64,000 bases of DNA. Origin: Micropterix aruncella. Its lineage: Eukaryota; Arthropoda; Insecta; Lepidoptera; Micropterigidae. The stretch covers positions 4,999,155-5,063,154 of the forward strand of contig OX155973.1 of NCBI GenBank assembly GCA_944548615.1. The letters run 5' to 3'. The position numbers were made by a program, and so were the translations under genes. Shown in pieces: positions 44,233 to 54,779 of this stretch (the stretch's first letter is position 1; every line of letters starts with the position of its first letter). Below the pieces are notes generated by a model that saw only the letters and a program-made list of their open reading frames with translations, searched no databases and was not told where the DNA came from.

Positions 44233-44534
44233 ATAGTATTATGATGGGCCCGACTCCGGTCGGTGAATTCCATGGCAGCTCCGTTTGTATTTATTATTAT
44301 TGGTTGAACAATGCGGGCGGGCGGAACACATCACAACGACGAGTTCTGTGGGTCGACGGAACGTTCAGCGTGAAACAACTGAGCAGATCAGGGCAACCGA
44401 ACTTATGGGTAAAGAGTGAATTAATGAGGAGAAGATCTGTAAGAGTACTTCTCCTCTTCAGAGATTGACATTTAAAAAAAAGATTTTGGGCGTTGTAATC
44501 GGCGAATTCTATTTCGTGAAAGAATTTAAAACGC
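44233..44534. other. Unassigned sequence
   Basis: GC-moderate sequence with chance frames on both strands. Confidence 0.4.
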
Positions 44535-45000
44535 ATCCATCTCAGAACCGTTTTCGGTTTGGGCAGGATACCTCCGTCCACCCGTCTGATTACGGGTTCG
44601 AGGTTGCTTGGGCAGTTCTCAACCTGCCGTATATTAAGCCGTGATTCAGTTTTGAATCTATCGCGGACCATGGCATCTTTTGCCCGGCTCTGAATTCACG
44701 TAGCCAATTGGTCATTTCAAGATTGGTCGAGGAGAGGTCAACATCCACCCCCGCTGCTTAAGAAATAGTATATTTCTATAGTCTCCCGACTCCTTCAGTT
44801 ATTAGTCAGAGTACACATACGGATCAGCTGCGCAAACCGTACAGTAGCGCCGGGATCAAATCCCCCAACGGAACCCGATTCACCAGCCGCGAGGTCTGAG
44901 ACGCGAGAGTCCTACCCGGGGTAGTTTTCCACGCAAGGAGGATACTGAATAGGAGCTGAATCGTGAGTTGGACGGATCCGAAAACACAGAACAATGTTTG
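44535..45000 (-). repeat. S1 copy lacking its 3' hairpin
   Basis: CGGGTTCGAGGTTGCTTGGG, TCTATCGCGGACCATGGC and GGTCATTTCAAGATTGGTCG follow S1. The 5' side (44880-45000) matches 12865-12960 (TCTGAGACGCGAGAGTCCTA). Confidence 0.6.
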
Positions 45001-45133
45001 TATTTTCACTGCTTGATAGGATCCGAAATGAGGAAATCCGTAGATGAACCAAGGTCAGTGATATAGCTCGTAAAATTACCAACTTGAAATGGCAATGGCA
45101 GGCCATATAGTTAGGAGAACTGATAACTGTTCC

Positions 45134-45430
45134 GGTATTATCAAGCTCTACAACTTTTCTCTAGAACTCAATCATATATCTCTCATCGTTAGGGCAGCGT
45201 TTCAAAGAAACGTTTTCATTCGACCATTTTTTCTCCGACTTACTTTGCAAATCCGACTACCAGGAAAAAGTCTTTTCATTTTTCGGATTAATAAATAGCC
45301 TATGACACTTACAAATAACGTGGCTTCCTATTGGTAAAATAATTTTCAAAATCGGTTCAGTAGATCCAGAGATTACTCCCTACAACCTCACAAACTCACA
45401 AACTTTACCTCTTTATGATATTAGTATAGA
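45134..45430 (-). mobile_element. HelA, truncated copy
   Basis: Minus orientation. The TCTATACTAATA end is at 45430 followed by T (A on the minus strand). Similarity stops at ATTATCAAGCTC near 45134, so the hairpin end is missing. Confidence 0.7.
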
Positions 45431-46107
45431 TAGATGTTATACACATTAGATATTACACAGCAAAGTACTTCTGCTTCACAGAATCTCCGTCAAAAAAATG
45501 GTTTTAGGACCCGAACAGCTCATATATTCTTTAGGGTTATGCGCATACAGGTTTTTGCGCATGTTCAGATCGTGCAATTTTAATAACTTCGTGACAGTTA
45601 CATTATCTTCTTACCCAATTGTCGTAAAATGAAGCGCGGCCTGTTGGTCATAACTTCTTAAGACAAGGCGGCCTCGCAAGTCACGTGCTTGCTCGCTGAG
45701 CAATTTTCACTACACTTTGTTGCGATGCAATACTTTATATACGATGCAATGCCGTTTGAGATGTTCCTTGCTAGATTTCGCGGCATTTCGGAAGGCGCAA
45801 ACTTGATGACCTATACTGATTCTAAGTCTTTATACTGTGTACATATCGAGAAGTGTCGGGCAATATTTTTCTTGGCTTTTATTTATTTATTTATTTACAT
45901 GTTTTGTTTTGCTTATTTACCCATTTATTGACCTGTTTTCTCTCTGTTATGTAGCTTTCGAACTAGTCTAGCGTATCACCTCTATGCCAATGGCTTTAGC
46001 TAAATCAAATTTTTAGCCTTTATCGATACTGCTAGAGATGATCTTGGTAAGTTCAACCACGAGATGTGCCCTTACCCTCAAGAAATCCAAGTTTATTTTG
46101 GTCAAAT
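45431..46107. other. Unassigned region
   Basis: A TTTATTTATTTA run at 45881-45897. An 80-codon frame at 45689-45931 has no recognisable feature. Confidence 0.45.
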
Positions 46108-46520
46108 CTTGCAAGCTTAATTAGAACTACTTCCTCTTATCCTATGAAATTGAAATTTTACTTCTTGATTCAGTTTCGATGATGATGCATTTTTATGGTG
46201 AACATGACCTGATTCTACACCCAAGATCGGCTCCCGTCTAGGCTACTCTTCCGCGGTCAACAGCACAGACACACAATTGTGTATACGCATTAAATTATGA
46301 TAGCCCGTTCTAAGTTTCACCATGACATGGCTGCTGTACCCAGGGAGCGGACTTCTCAACGGTCAACAGAGCAGAAACGAATTTTTGTATTCGCATTCAA
46401 TTATGATAGCCCGTTCTAAGTTTAACCGCGGCAGGGCTGCTGCACCCAAGGTTGGCTTCCAACTAGGGGTCTCCTCAACGGTCAACAGCACAAACACGAA
46501 ATTTTGTGTAGCATTTATTG
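46108..46520. repeat. R8 tandem array, second copy
   Basis: Same leader (AATTAGAACTACTTCCTCTT, TTTTTATGGTGAACATGACC) and about three units with GGTCAACAGCACA, as at 40930-41420. The second unit is shortened. Confidence 0.7.
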
Positions 46521-46929
46521 GAAAGCGCCTGGTCGCTCTTTCTGATGGTGTACGGAAAACAGGGTTCCAATCTTACGTCATTTATACCTCAGCGGACAAG
46601 AGAGTAAAGAAACACAAACATTGGTATTTAACAATTTATTATCTATTTAATTAATGTATACAGATACGCTTACCAATGAGTGACGTGAGTGTGATTGAGA
46701 GTGATTTTAATACATGAAAAATTGCGGTTTATAAAGCCAACATTTTGACGTTGAAACGTTAAGAATGACGTCAGAATGTACAACCGTGGGATTGAAATAA
46801 ACGTTTGATAAATTGCTGAGGGCGAAAGACGCATTTACGAATTCTGGTTAATTATGTTATTAAATGATGTCATACAGAATTCATGTTAAAAAATGTTACA
46901 CGTGTAAATTAATATTAGTCGCAAAATTA
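46521..46929. other. Unassigned sequence
   Basis: AT-rich, no frame or repeat assigned. Confidence 0.45.
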
Positions 46930-47545
46930 TATATGTTGATAAACCCGACGTTTCGGTGACGTTGCAGCCGCCGTTGTCTAGGGTAGACTGAAAGAGCTGT
47001 CAATCCGTTGTTCCGCGGGTAGGCCGCATACCGCTGCCGCTACTGCGTCCATAGCCACGCGACTGACAGAACACATCAAAGCTGTTAAAAACGTTCAGCG
47101 AGAAAAATCGGCGATCTACGAACATATGTATATTGGACAGCCGAAGTAACCACTGGATGCAGTTTCAAAATCCCATGTGCTATCCAAAGAACAATTCTAC
47201 TTTCCTCGCATGATCCGGGAAGCCATTGAAATGAGAAGAACCCCGAACTTCAATAGAGACGACGGTTACAAACTCTCTTTTACGTGGAACCCTCTTCTTA
47301 ATATGTTCCCGCCGCCGAACGCCGAACGCAAAGACGTAAAACAGGATACGGTGAGTGTTGTGTGCAAGACGGATTTTCAAAATTCGCGCGCTCCGATCCC
47401 GGCCCCCCACCACCGTTATAGCTTACGCAGTGGCGGCAGCGGTATGCGGCCTACCCGCGGAACAACGGATTGACAGCTCTTTCAGTTATCCTAGACAACG
47501 GCGGCTGCAACGTCATCGAAACGTTGGGTGCTACAAATTTTACTC
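46930..47545 (+). pseudogene. Penelope-like element: GIY-YIG-region C-terminus between inverted repeats
   Basis: From 47060 the frame reads RLTEHIKAVKNVQREKSAIYEHMYIGQPK*PLDAVSKSHVLSKEQFYFPRMIREAIEMRRTPNFNRDDGYKLSFTWNPLLNMF and ends near 47473. The H.....H and E-A-I-E..R.PNFNRDDGY..S..W.P pattern is the tail of Penelope-like polyproteins, where a GIY-YIG endonuclease follows the reverse transcriptase. One in-frame TAA interrupts it. About 105 bp on each side (46943-47048 and 47421-47525) are inverted copies containing CCGCCGTTGTCTAGG, the terminal arrangement often seen in Penelope insertions. The related minus copy is at 63480-63830. Confidence 0.72.
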
Positions 47546-47619
47546 GGTAAATTCGTTTCAATCCTATTTATAACGTCAAACAACCGCGATAGTCTTTGAT
47601 TTTATATTACGTTACACAT

Positions 47620-47725
47620 TCAATTATGAGGGCCCGTTCTAAATTCTACTAAGACATGGCTGCTGCACCCAGGGTTGGCTCGCGATATTTATTTATTTAT
47701 TTATTTATTTATTTATTTTCAGGAA
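47620..47725. repeat. R8 fragment and TTTA microsatellite
   Basis: GACATGGCTGCTGCACCCAG and GGTTGGCTCGCGA match one R8 unit. A TTTA run follows at 47690-47722. Confidence 0.6.
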
Positions 47726-47779
47726 AACCAACAACTAATTTAAGATATACGCATTTTACTAAAAGCCTGTTTTTAAAAA

Positions 47780-47987
47780 TGTGTTTTACTCCGAAACAAC
47801 TGACTAACTTTCTGGTATGTCAGTGGCGAAAACTGAAATTCCTATTTAGGGTATAGAAAATACCAAACAAATTTTGCAATACTTTTCAGGAGATACCCTT
47901 TTGGCGAATTCAGTTACTCTTATCTTGCTTCTAAATTACAGCCTACTACTAAACTTTAAAGATATAAAAATTTCACATATATATATA
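47780..47987 (+). pseudogene. Jockey/CR1-like LINE C-terminal scrap (left arm of a large palindrome)
   Basis: QLTNFLVCQWRKLKF.., then after frame changes NFAILFRRYPFGEFSYSYLASKLQPTT..., the same protein tail as 8928-9120. It is mirrored by 48744-48915 plus 49386-49480 on the minus strand. Confidence 0.6.
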
Positions 47988-48743
47988 CAGGGTGTTCGGC
48001 AGACGGTTGTACATACGATTATGACGGACAAGTGAGTTCCTCACCTACATGCTTGGCCCCAAAAATTTAACATAGGCCTCACAATTTTTTTTAATGATTT
48101 TTTTTGTAATATGGCGAAATTTTTCATTTCCATGGCTATAAACTCCATTAACTTCATTTAAAACTAATAAAACAGTCAACATTTTTTTTATTCGTATCTA
48201 AATTAGTAGCAGATAATAAAAAAAAAATGGCTCAGATAATCACCATTAAAAAAAAATAGCCCTAAAGTGCACAACCACTTTAAAAATAATCTTAAATGTC
48301 AATTTCGCATTGCATTAAAAAAAAGAGGTAGAGCGCTTCAAATTTAATCAAAACATCTCTAGGTTATGCCCTTTCTATTGGTATGCAATTTACGTATTTT
48401 ATTTCAAAATAACAGGAGGTATTGATCATTTCACCAAAACTGACGTAAATTGCTGATAAAAAAAACAGGGCAATTTTTTTAAATGGTGGTTGTCTGAACC
48501 AATTTTTTTTTATTATTCTGCTAGTAATTTAGATACGAATAAAAAAAAATGTTGACTGTTTTATCAGTTTTAAATGAAGTTAATGGAGTTTATAGCCATG
48601 GAAATGAAAAATTTCGCCATATTACAAAAAAATCATTAAAAAAAAATCGTGAAGCCTAGGTTAAATTTTTGGGGCCAAGCATGTAGGTGAGGGCCTCACT
48701 TGTCCGTCATAATCGTATGTACAACCGTCTGCCGAACATCCTG
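47988..48743. mobile_element. 756-bp foldback/MITE with TA-rich target
   Basis: The ends CAGGGTGTTCGGCAGACGG and (complement) CAGGATGTTCGGCAGACGG begin arms of about 370 bp that match through AAATTTCGCCATATTAC.. and CATTTCCATGGCTATAAAC. The flanks are TATA on both sides. No ORF. The termini are unlike the other MITEs here. Confidence 0.75.
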
Positions 48744-48915
48744 TATATCGGAAAATTTGAAAAATAGATTAAATAAAAAAATGTGTATTTTTCAATCTAT
48801 GAAATTTTAATATCTTTAATGTTTAGTGATAGGCTGTAATTTAGGAGCAAGATAAGAGTATATAGATTGGCCAAAATGGGATCTCCTGAGAATTATTGCA
48901 AAATTAGTTTAATGT
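48744..48915 (-). pseudogene. Jockey/CR1-like LINE scrap (right arm)
   Basis: The minus strand reads TNFAIILRRSHFGQSIYSYLAPKLQ..., the mirror of 47865-47980. It continues at 49386-49480 (TLTNFLVHQWRKVKFQFKAVD) beyond the 451-bp insertion at 48926-49376. Confidence 0.62.
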
Positions 48916-48925
48916 AGAATCTACA

Positions 48926-49376
48926 TGTAGTCATTCTAAATTTAAATTCTAAGCGTCAACATATATTTAGAAATTTTCTCAACAATAAATAATAATTAAA
49001 TATAGTGAATATAGTGTAATTCGGCGGTTAAGTAACCCGACCAGGTTGCCACAAGCCTAGGAAATGGAAATATTTTCCTGAAAGTGTAGAGCTCGCCAAG
49101 ACGTGTCTATATCATGATGAACAGTACAACCTTACCACGTCCCCCAGTCCCCAGCAGCCCCACTAGCCCGAGCCACGGCAGCGGTTACGGTAACGGCGGG
49201 GCAAGGGGTGCTAATAATCTCTGGGTACGATCAGGCTGCCAAACCAAACTGACACTGGCAACGTATGACATCAAGGAGACAGCTGGACCTGTCTGGATGA
49301 GGGAAACAGACAACCGACCGCGTATGCCCAACGGTGGGCGAATGCGCGCTGATGACGATGATGATGAAGAAGAAGA
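48926..49376 (+). mobile_element. 451-bp RTE-derived retroposon with a 10-bp target duplication
   Basis: The target duplication AGAATCTACA lies at 48916-48925 and 49377-49386. The interior reads GARGANNLWVRSGCQTKLTLATYDI, similar to the start of RTE endonuclease proteins (TKLTLATYNVRT), then jumps to a GATGAT/GAAGAA tail. It looks like an internally deleted RTE, its 5' end joined to its 3' tail. The 101-codon ORF 49114-49419 runs past the element and is not a gene. Confidence 0.65.
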
Positions 49377-49385
49377 AGAATCTAC

Positions 49386-49480
49386 AGCCTTAAATTGGAA
49401 TTTCACTTTTCGCCACTGATGTACCAGAAAGTTAGTCAGAGTGGCGTCGGAGTGTTCGTGACCCAAACCCAAAATTACTA
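49386..49480 (-). pseudogene. Jockey/CR1-like LINE scrap, outer part of right arm
   Basis: DATLTNFLVHQWRKVKFQFKAVD on the minus strand corresponds to QLTNFLVCQWRKLKF at 47800-47856. Confidence 0.55.
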
Positions 49481-49900
49481 TCGAATATTACTCCCAGATT
49501 TCGAGCATTTTCAGCGCGTGTGATGTTACAAAATCTCTTGTGGCAAAATTCGATGTCAGGATGGTCACAATTTATTTGGCTGCAGCCCAGAAGCAATCAT
49601 TCGTCGTCGTCAATCACGTCTTTTAGTCTCATCTGCATTATAGTCATCTCAATGAGTTTCTAATTTATTATCATTTGTATCATTCGAGGTGACCTCGCTA
49701 TAACGCTAAGTACACTCTTATTACGTAAGGCTCCTTTCACACGAGCCTATGTAGGGAAATCAGGTAATTCACAGCGCTAAATCTTTTTAACTATTCGGCC
49801 ATCTTTGAAACGTTATTTTTGCTACCAGCGCCTATACGCACTTTGCGTCGTATGACAGATCTGCGCGTAACCGTTTCCGCCGGCCCCCATATATATTATA
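49481..49900. other. Unassigned sequence
   Basis: No gene or repeat recognised. Confidence 0.45.
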
Positions 49901-50634
49901 CTAGCTGACCCGTGCCCACTTCGTTGGGCGGTAAAACTTTTTACTTGTGATGAAATTATGAGTGTGGTTCTTTAGTACTGAGTGCTATGATTTATTTCCT
50001 GACTTCCAAAAGAAGGGTTATATTTTTACTGCATATGTATGTATGTATTTGCATGCCAATTTGACTGTATTACTGTTATTTGTGAGTGTCTTCTTGTGAG
50101 TGACTTATTTGTGAGTGTCTTATCTCTTTAACCATTTATGCAGTAAAAGTGAAATTATATGCAGTAAAAGGTAAAAGTCTTTTGTTTTAAACCTTTGAGA
50201 CGATAAATTTACTTATTTTGATATGAATTCATAATTGTTGATAATATGACCAATAAACATGAGCTAACGATTTAAATTATTTTTTTTAATATAAAAAACT
50301 ACTTTTTGTGACTTAAATATAAAATTTAGACATATGCTGTCGCTGATTTTTTTGTAGGCATTATCAAGCTCTATCAAGCAATTCTCTAGAACTTAATCAT
50401 ATATCTCTCATTAGTTAGAAACGTTTTCGTTCGACCGTTTTTTCCGACTTACTTTGGAAATCAGACTACCACGAAAAAGTCTTCATTTTCAAATTAATAT
50501 ATAGCCTATGACACTCACAAATAACGTGGCTTTCATTGGTAAAAGAATTTTCAATTAGAAAAATCGGTTCAGTAGATCCAGAGATTACTTCTTACAACGT
50601 CACAAACTTTACCTCTTTATAATATTAGTATAGA
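49901..50634 (-). mobile_element. Non-autonomous Helitron-like element HelA, copy 3
   Basis: On the minus strand it starts TCTATACTAATATTATAAAG after A (50635 is T) and ends with GCCCAACGAAGTGGGC, ACGGGTCAGCTAG before T. 734 bp, no gene. Confidence 0.78.
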
Positions 50635-51379
50635 TTATACAGTTTTTTTTACCTTGTTTCTTTATACATTTTCTAATGTTATACAATTTTATACAAGTTT
50701 ACCTTATTTTGATAGTTGATATTTGAGTTTACCTTATTATATAGTGTTTTATTTTAAACTTCTCTGCCAGAAATTAAGATTGAAGTTTCTTCTTTCGTTT
50801 CATTTTGCATATGGAGGTTTTTTAAATTATTATTTCGTTTTAATGGCTCGTTGATAACGAACGCAGCCTAATATCATATTTTAAATGTTGGAAACATGTG
50901 AAAATTTGAATTATTTTGTTATGTCATCCTTCATTTATGGATAAATACATAAACTACAAATATTTCATAAAAAAACTGTAATAAAAATAATTATAAATAC
51001 AATAGTTCACTTTCTGTAGCGGCTGTCTTGTTTTTTATTCTTTTTAATATATTTACTCGAATAAAAAAAAAATTTCGTCATGTAATCAACGTAATGTGTC
51101 ACGGGTTATGGTTATAGAAGCGAACGGTTTAATTGTGACGTGCGAACGTAGCCTAATAGCGTGTACCTACTGTTGTAAAACGCAAATTCTTGTCTCGGAA
51201 CGGGTTCTTAGAAACCTTGAAATGATACCGACTTGCGCTATTCATTTCGCGCAAACTCAGTTATCATTAGATTCGTAATTAATCGCTCTTGGACTCGGCT
51301 ATTTATACAGACAATTTATGATTTAAGGGAGATTGAATATTCTAACTTTATTTTCCATGTTGATGATTAGTAAAATTTC
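50635..51379. other. AT-rich region with R5 3' part
   Basis: R5 3' blocks (ATGGATAAATACATAAACTA, AATAAAAATAATTATAAATA) at 50925-51065. The ORF 51096-51278 has no recognisable domain. Confidence 0.45.
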
Positions 51380-51545
51380 ATCAACATGGAAAGGGGAGGG
51401 GGAGGGGGGGGAGGGAGGGGGAGGGGAGGGGGAGAGGAAGAGAGGAAGAGAGGGTGAGTGTAAGAGAGGGAGAGAGAGAGGGAGAGAGAGAGGGAGAGAG
51501 AGAGGGGGAGAGAGGGAGAGGGAGAGAGAGGGAGAGAGTAAGAGA
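51380..51545. repeat. Purine-rich GGGA/GAGA microsatellite
   Basis: About 165 bp of nearly pure G and A on the plus strand (GGGAGGG, then GAGAGAGGG units), able to form triplex or quadruplex structure. ORFs on both strands here are low-complexity artefacts. Confidence 0.9.
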
Positions 51546-51844
51546 GCATAAAATACCGTGATTAAAATAATTATAAATATAATATCTCTTTCTGTAACGG
51601 CAGTCGTATTTTTTATTATTTTTGAAATATTTACTTGTTTTTCATTTTTTTACTGTGTATAGCCCACTTTAGTCAACGCCACTGTCGCTTTGTTATCACT
51701 GTAACTTAGTGGCTACCTAATTTGTGATCATATCAATTTAACTTTTTCCTGATTAAAGTAGATGCATTCTAAAAGAAATTCTGTTTTAATAATGTTTAAT
51801 AATAATATTTTACAATCAAATTAATATTCTACTTGCTAAAACCC
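51546..51844. repeat. R5 3' part and AT-rich spacer
   Basis: TAAAATAATTATAAATATAA and TTTCTGTAACGGCAGTCGT match the R5 3' end (as at 51001-51050). The rest is unassigned. Confidence 0.45.
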
Positions 51845-52050
51845 GTCGCCCCTCCCTTAACTTGCCCCTCTCCCAACCCCCCTCTTCCTACCCCCTTTTC
51901 AACTCCCCCCTACCCTCCCTCTCTCTATCCCCCGCCGCCCACCCTTCCCACTCCCACTCTTCCTACCCGATCATCCAACTCACCCTTCACTCCCCCCAAC
52001 TTCATCCTCCTTCCGCCTACTTTTCACCCCCTCCCATTTAGCTCCCGCCC
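51845..52050. repeat. Pyrimidine/C-rich low-complexity tract
   Basis: CCCCTCTCCC, CCCCCCTACC and CCCGCCGCCC-type runs. The 103-codon Pro-rich ORF is an artefact. Confidence 0.8.
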
Positions 52051-52079
52051 TCTCTCCCCGCGCGGAAATCCAGCAGATG

Positions 52080-52372
52080 GCACTATCAACTTTCTTCGTT
52101 TTTCTCTTTTGAACACATATCTACGGATCGATAGCTTTTTTTAGACACCTCAACCAAATTTTTACACCTAGCCGTTCTTTCTATTTGGCGGTTTCAGGCC
52201 ATACACGTTTATCTTATTTTTTCTTTTTTGATGACTTTTATTTTTCTCTTTTGATGACACATCTACAGACCGAGAGCTTTTGTTAGTCATCTTAACCAAA
52301 TTTGTACACCAATCCGTTCTCTCAATTTGGCGGGTACACTAAAAATACGTTTCAAATTAATATATATATACA
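52080..52372 (+). repeat. Imperfect direct repeat of about 145 bp
   Basis: TCTCTTTTGA..CACATCTAC.GA(T/C)CGA.AGC and CAACCAAATTT.TACACC.A.CCGTTCT occur twice (about 52105-52190 and 52245-52335). Confidence 0.5.
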
Positions 52373-52710
52373 CAGATGCGGCCAAATTATTATCACCTCT
52401 TAAAAAAACTATTAATATAGTTTACAAAACTACAGCTGCATCCTTTTTCTAAATTGGCATGTTTTCTGCAAAGGTTACCTGAAATACCAAGAAGTAACGC
52501 AATAAAAATGACATATTTTTGGAATTACCCCTTTCCGGGAGCAATTATTACCTGAATGGCCTTTTTCGGGAAAATAACAGATTAGAGTTGTTATTGTTTT
52601 GCTAGTTAGTTTCAGTTACAAAGTGCTTTCTAATCAATGAATTTCAACTTCATTTGAGACTTTGAATAGTGAACTTGACAGTGGTTTTTTGAATTTTGCA
52701 AAATTTAATA

Positions 52711-53842
52711 TGGGTAAAGCATAGGATGCAGAAGTGCAAGAATTGCAGTGACTAAAGCGAAAATTTCAACGTTTTTGGAAGTAGGGCAATATTTGCATGG
52801 ACAAATAGCTCAGAAAGTGGGAGTCAGTTGATCATTTGTTAGTAAGTTCTCAAAAAATAGAGCTGCTCAGTTGTCCATAAGTCCTAAAAGAAAAGGAAAA
52901 TGCTGTCGCAGCCGGAAAACAACAGGCAGCCAGGATCGATATTTGCTGCGGAAAGCTAAAGAGGACCGAACCCTATCCAGTAAGTCTCTAAGGGGTACAA
53001 TGCGTGACGTTGGTGCAGAAATATCGAAGCGTATAGTGAGACGTCGACTTTTTCAATCTGGGTTATGTGCAAGACGACCACGCAAGAAGCAGAAGCTGAA
53101 TACTAGGATGATCCAACTAAGAAAAACATGGGCGAATAAACATTTAACATGGACTACAGATGATTGGGAACAAGTAAAATTGAAATTAATACTCTTTTTG
53201 ATATTATTCTGAAAACACATTTTTCAATAAAAAAATTATTTGATTTAAATTATATCTATTTTTTGATCAGGTTTTATTCAGTGACCAGACCACGGTAAGT
53301 TTAATACTACCAATGTCCAGGACTGTTTGCCGATCGAAAGGAGACGAGTATTTAACTTCCTGTGTGCAACAGCAGCTCAAAGAGCCAGTAAGGGTCATGA
53401 TATGGTCAACACTATCGGCCAAAAGACTCTTCTGACTCTATATCGTTGAACGTGTAATGAAGTCGGATCAGTATTTAACAGTCCTTCAGACACAGGGGAT
53501 CCTAACAAGAACGAAAAATTTAACAGAGAAGGAATTTTCATGCACTATAAAGCCCCTTGTCATACAGCGAAGAGAGTTACGGAGTTTCTAAGGACTAACA
53601 ACATCCAAATCCTTGACTGGCCAGCGAATAGCCCAGATATGAACCCTATCGAAAATATCTGGGCTATTTTAAAACAGAAAGTGGCAGAAAAATGCTCGCG
53701 GACCAAATCAGAATTGATTGCAGCCATGAAGGAAGTTTGTGAAAATGATGCCTATTTGGTCAACCATGCTAAAAATGCTATCAATGGAATGCCACGTAGG
53801 ATAAAATCCTTGAAAAATGTAAAGGGAATGTTCACTAAATAA
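52711..53842 (+). pseudogene. Tc1-like transposase pseudogene with apparent intron
   Basis: From ATGGGTAAAGC the frame is broken, but it encodes the HTH region (..MDK..QKVGVS..FVSKF, AAQLSISPKRKGK), then an open part (52871-53173) SKSLRGTMRDVGAEISKRIVRRRLFQSGLCARRPRKKQKLN...WANKHLTWTTDDWEQ. After a 97-bp GT...AG interval (53174-53270) the frame resumes in phase as VLFSDQTTVSL..RSKGDEYLTSCVQQQLKEPVRVMIWSTLSAKRLF*. From 53540 it reads APCHTAKRVTEFLRTNNIQILDWPANSPDMNPIENIWAILKQKV, ending at 53842. Catalytic Asp 1 (FSD) and Glu (NPIEN) remain. The second Asp, usually in QDGAPCH or similar, is Tyr in HYKAPCH. Stops and frameshifts also make it inactive. Confidence 0.82.
53174..53270 (+). other. 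Putative intron in the Tc1-like transposase
   Basis: It begins GTAAAA after CAA and ends TTTTTTGATCAG before GTTTTATTC. Removing it joins DWEQ to VLFSD in frame, exactly the spacing of the W..V.FSDE motif in Tc1 transposases. It is AT-rich (a feature of insect introns) with a stop in frame. A secondary 97-bp insertion is the alternative. Confidence 0.6.
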
Positions 53843-53936
53843 TAATAAATGTATTTAGAACAAAAGTTTTCTTTTTGGAGTCATAAATCTGCGTTTTCAT
53901 ACAATTTTAGAGGTGATAATAATTTGGCCACATCTG

Positions 53937-54779
53937 TATATAGGTACGATTTGATTCAATTTATGTCAATCTTTTTTTTATTAACTGACTAATTCAAATA
54001 TACGATAACTGGCTGTAAGTGATTTGTGCGACATGCTTTTATTGTATATTCTTAATGAATAACTTGATACTGATGCTGTAAATTTGCACTGAATAAAAAC
54101 GGTGGATCTAATAATATGCCACGGGACTGTAGAATTGAATTGTATTTTATAGAATCAATACTAGAAATGAGGGAGAGTTTCGATTCAGCATTTTTGTGCT
54201 TTTTGCTTAACTATAGCTTATTTACGCAAAACCTCATAAGCTATAGTTTTTGATATTAACATATTGTTATTAATATGTTAATATCATATTATACAATACA
54301 CAATATATTAATTTATTGTATGATATACAATATATAATATTTAATATACATATAATATATAATATACAATATATTAATAACATACAATATATTAATATAG
54401 TTAATATATTGTATTGAACCTTTATCACCCGTTTTAAGCTCCAATTATTTTCGAATCAGTAGAAACGTTATCCATTCATTTCAATTAATAGAAAAAAATC
54501 CATTATATGTTAAAATGCTCGTACATTATTTTCAGCTATCTGCGGTTTGTTTCTAGGTAAAGGGGTGTGTTGTCTAGCGCGTTATTTTAAAAATGTACTG
54601 ACGATAGGCTTGCTAAATTATTTTATGTGATTGCATTTAAATAAAAAAAAATGTGTGTTGTAGACGGAATAAAAAAGATAAAAAAACGGTTATCACCCCA
54701 AGACTTTCCCGGCAAGCAGACTCAGTTGGGTGACAGAATCAAATAATCATGAGGTTAAGGTTTTGCCATTCGGTTCCAC
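53937..54779. other. AT-rich spacer with AT microsatellite
   Basis: 54240-54420 is a palindromic-looking ATATTAAT/ATACAATATATT tract. No gene. Confidence 0.6.

Larger units (their letters stand above)
52373..53936 (+). mobile_element. Tc1-like transposon, 1.56 kb, decayed
   Basis: The terminal inverted repeats are CAGATGCGGCCAAATTATTA on the left and (complement) CAGATGTGGCCAAATTATTA on the right. TA follows the right end and CA (a changed TA) precedes the left. The size is typical of Tc1. It encodes the transposase remnant 52711-53842. Confidence 0.82.

Noticed and set aside
46943..47525. Possible hammerhead ribozyme in the Penelope terminal repeat
   Set aside because: A CGAAAC word is present, but no CTGATGA core or matching stems were found in a suitable position by eye.
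49114..49419. 101-codon ORF ending in an acidic run
   Set aside because: It crosses the end of a 451-bp retroposon into the flanking LINE. The acidic run is the element's GAT/GAA tail.
51333..51551. ORFs of Gly/Glu/Arg and Ser/Pro/Leu on opposite strands
   Set aside because: Low-complexity GGGA/GAGA microsatellite translated in all frames.
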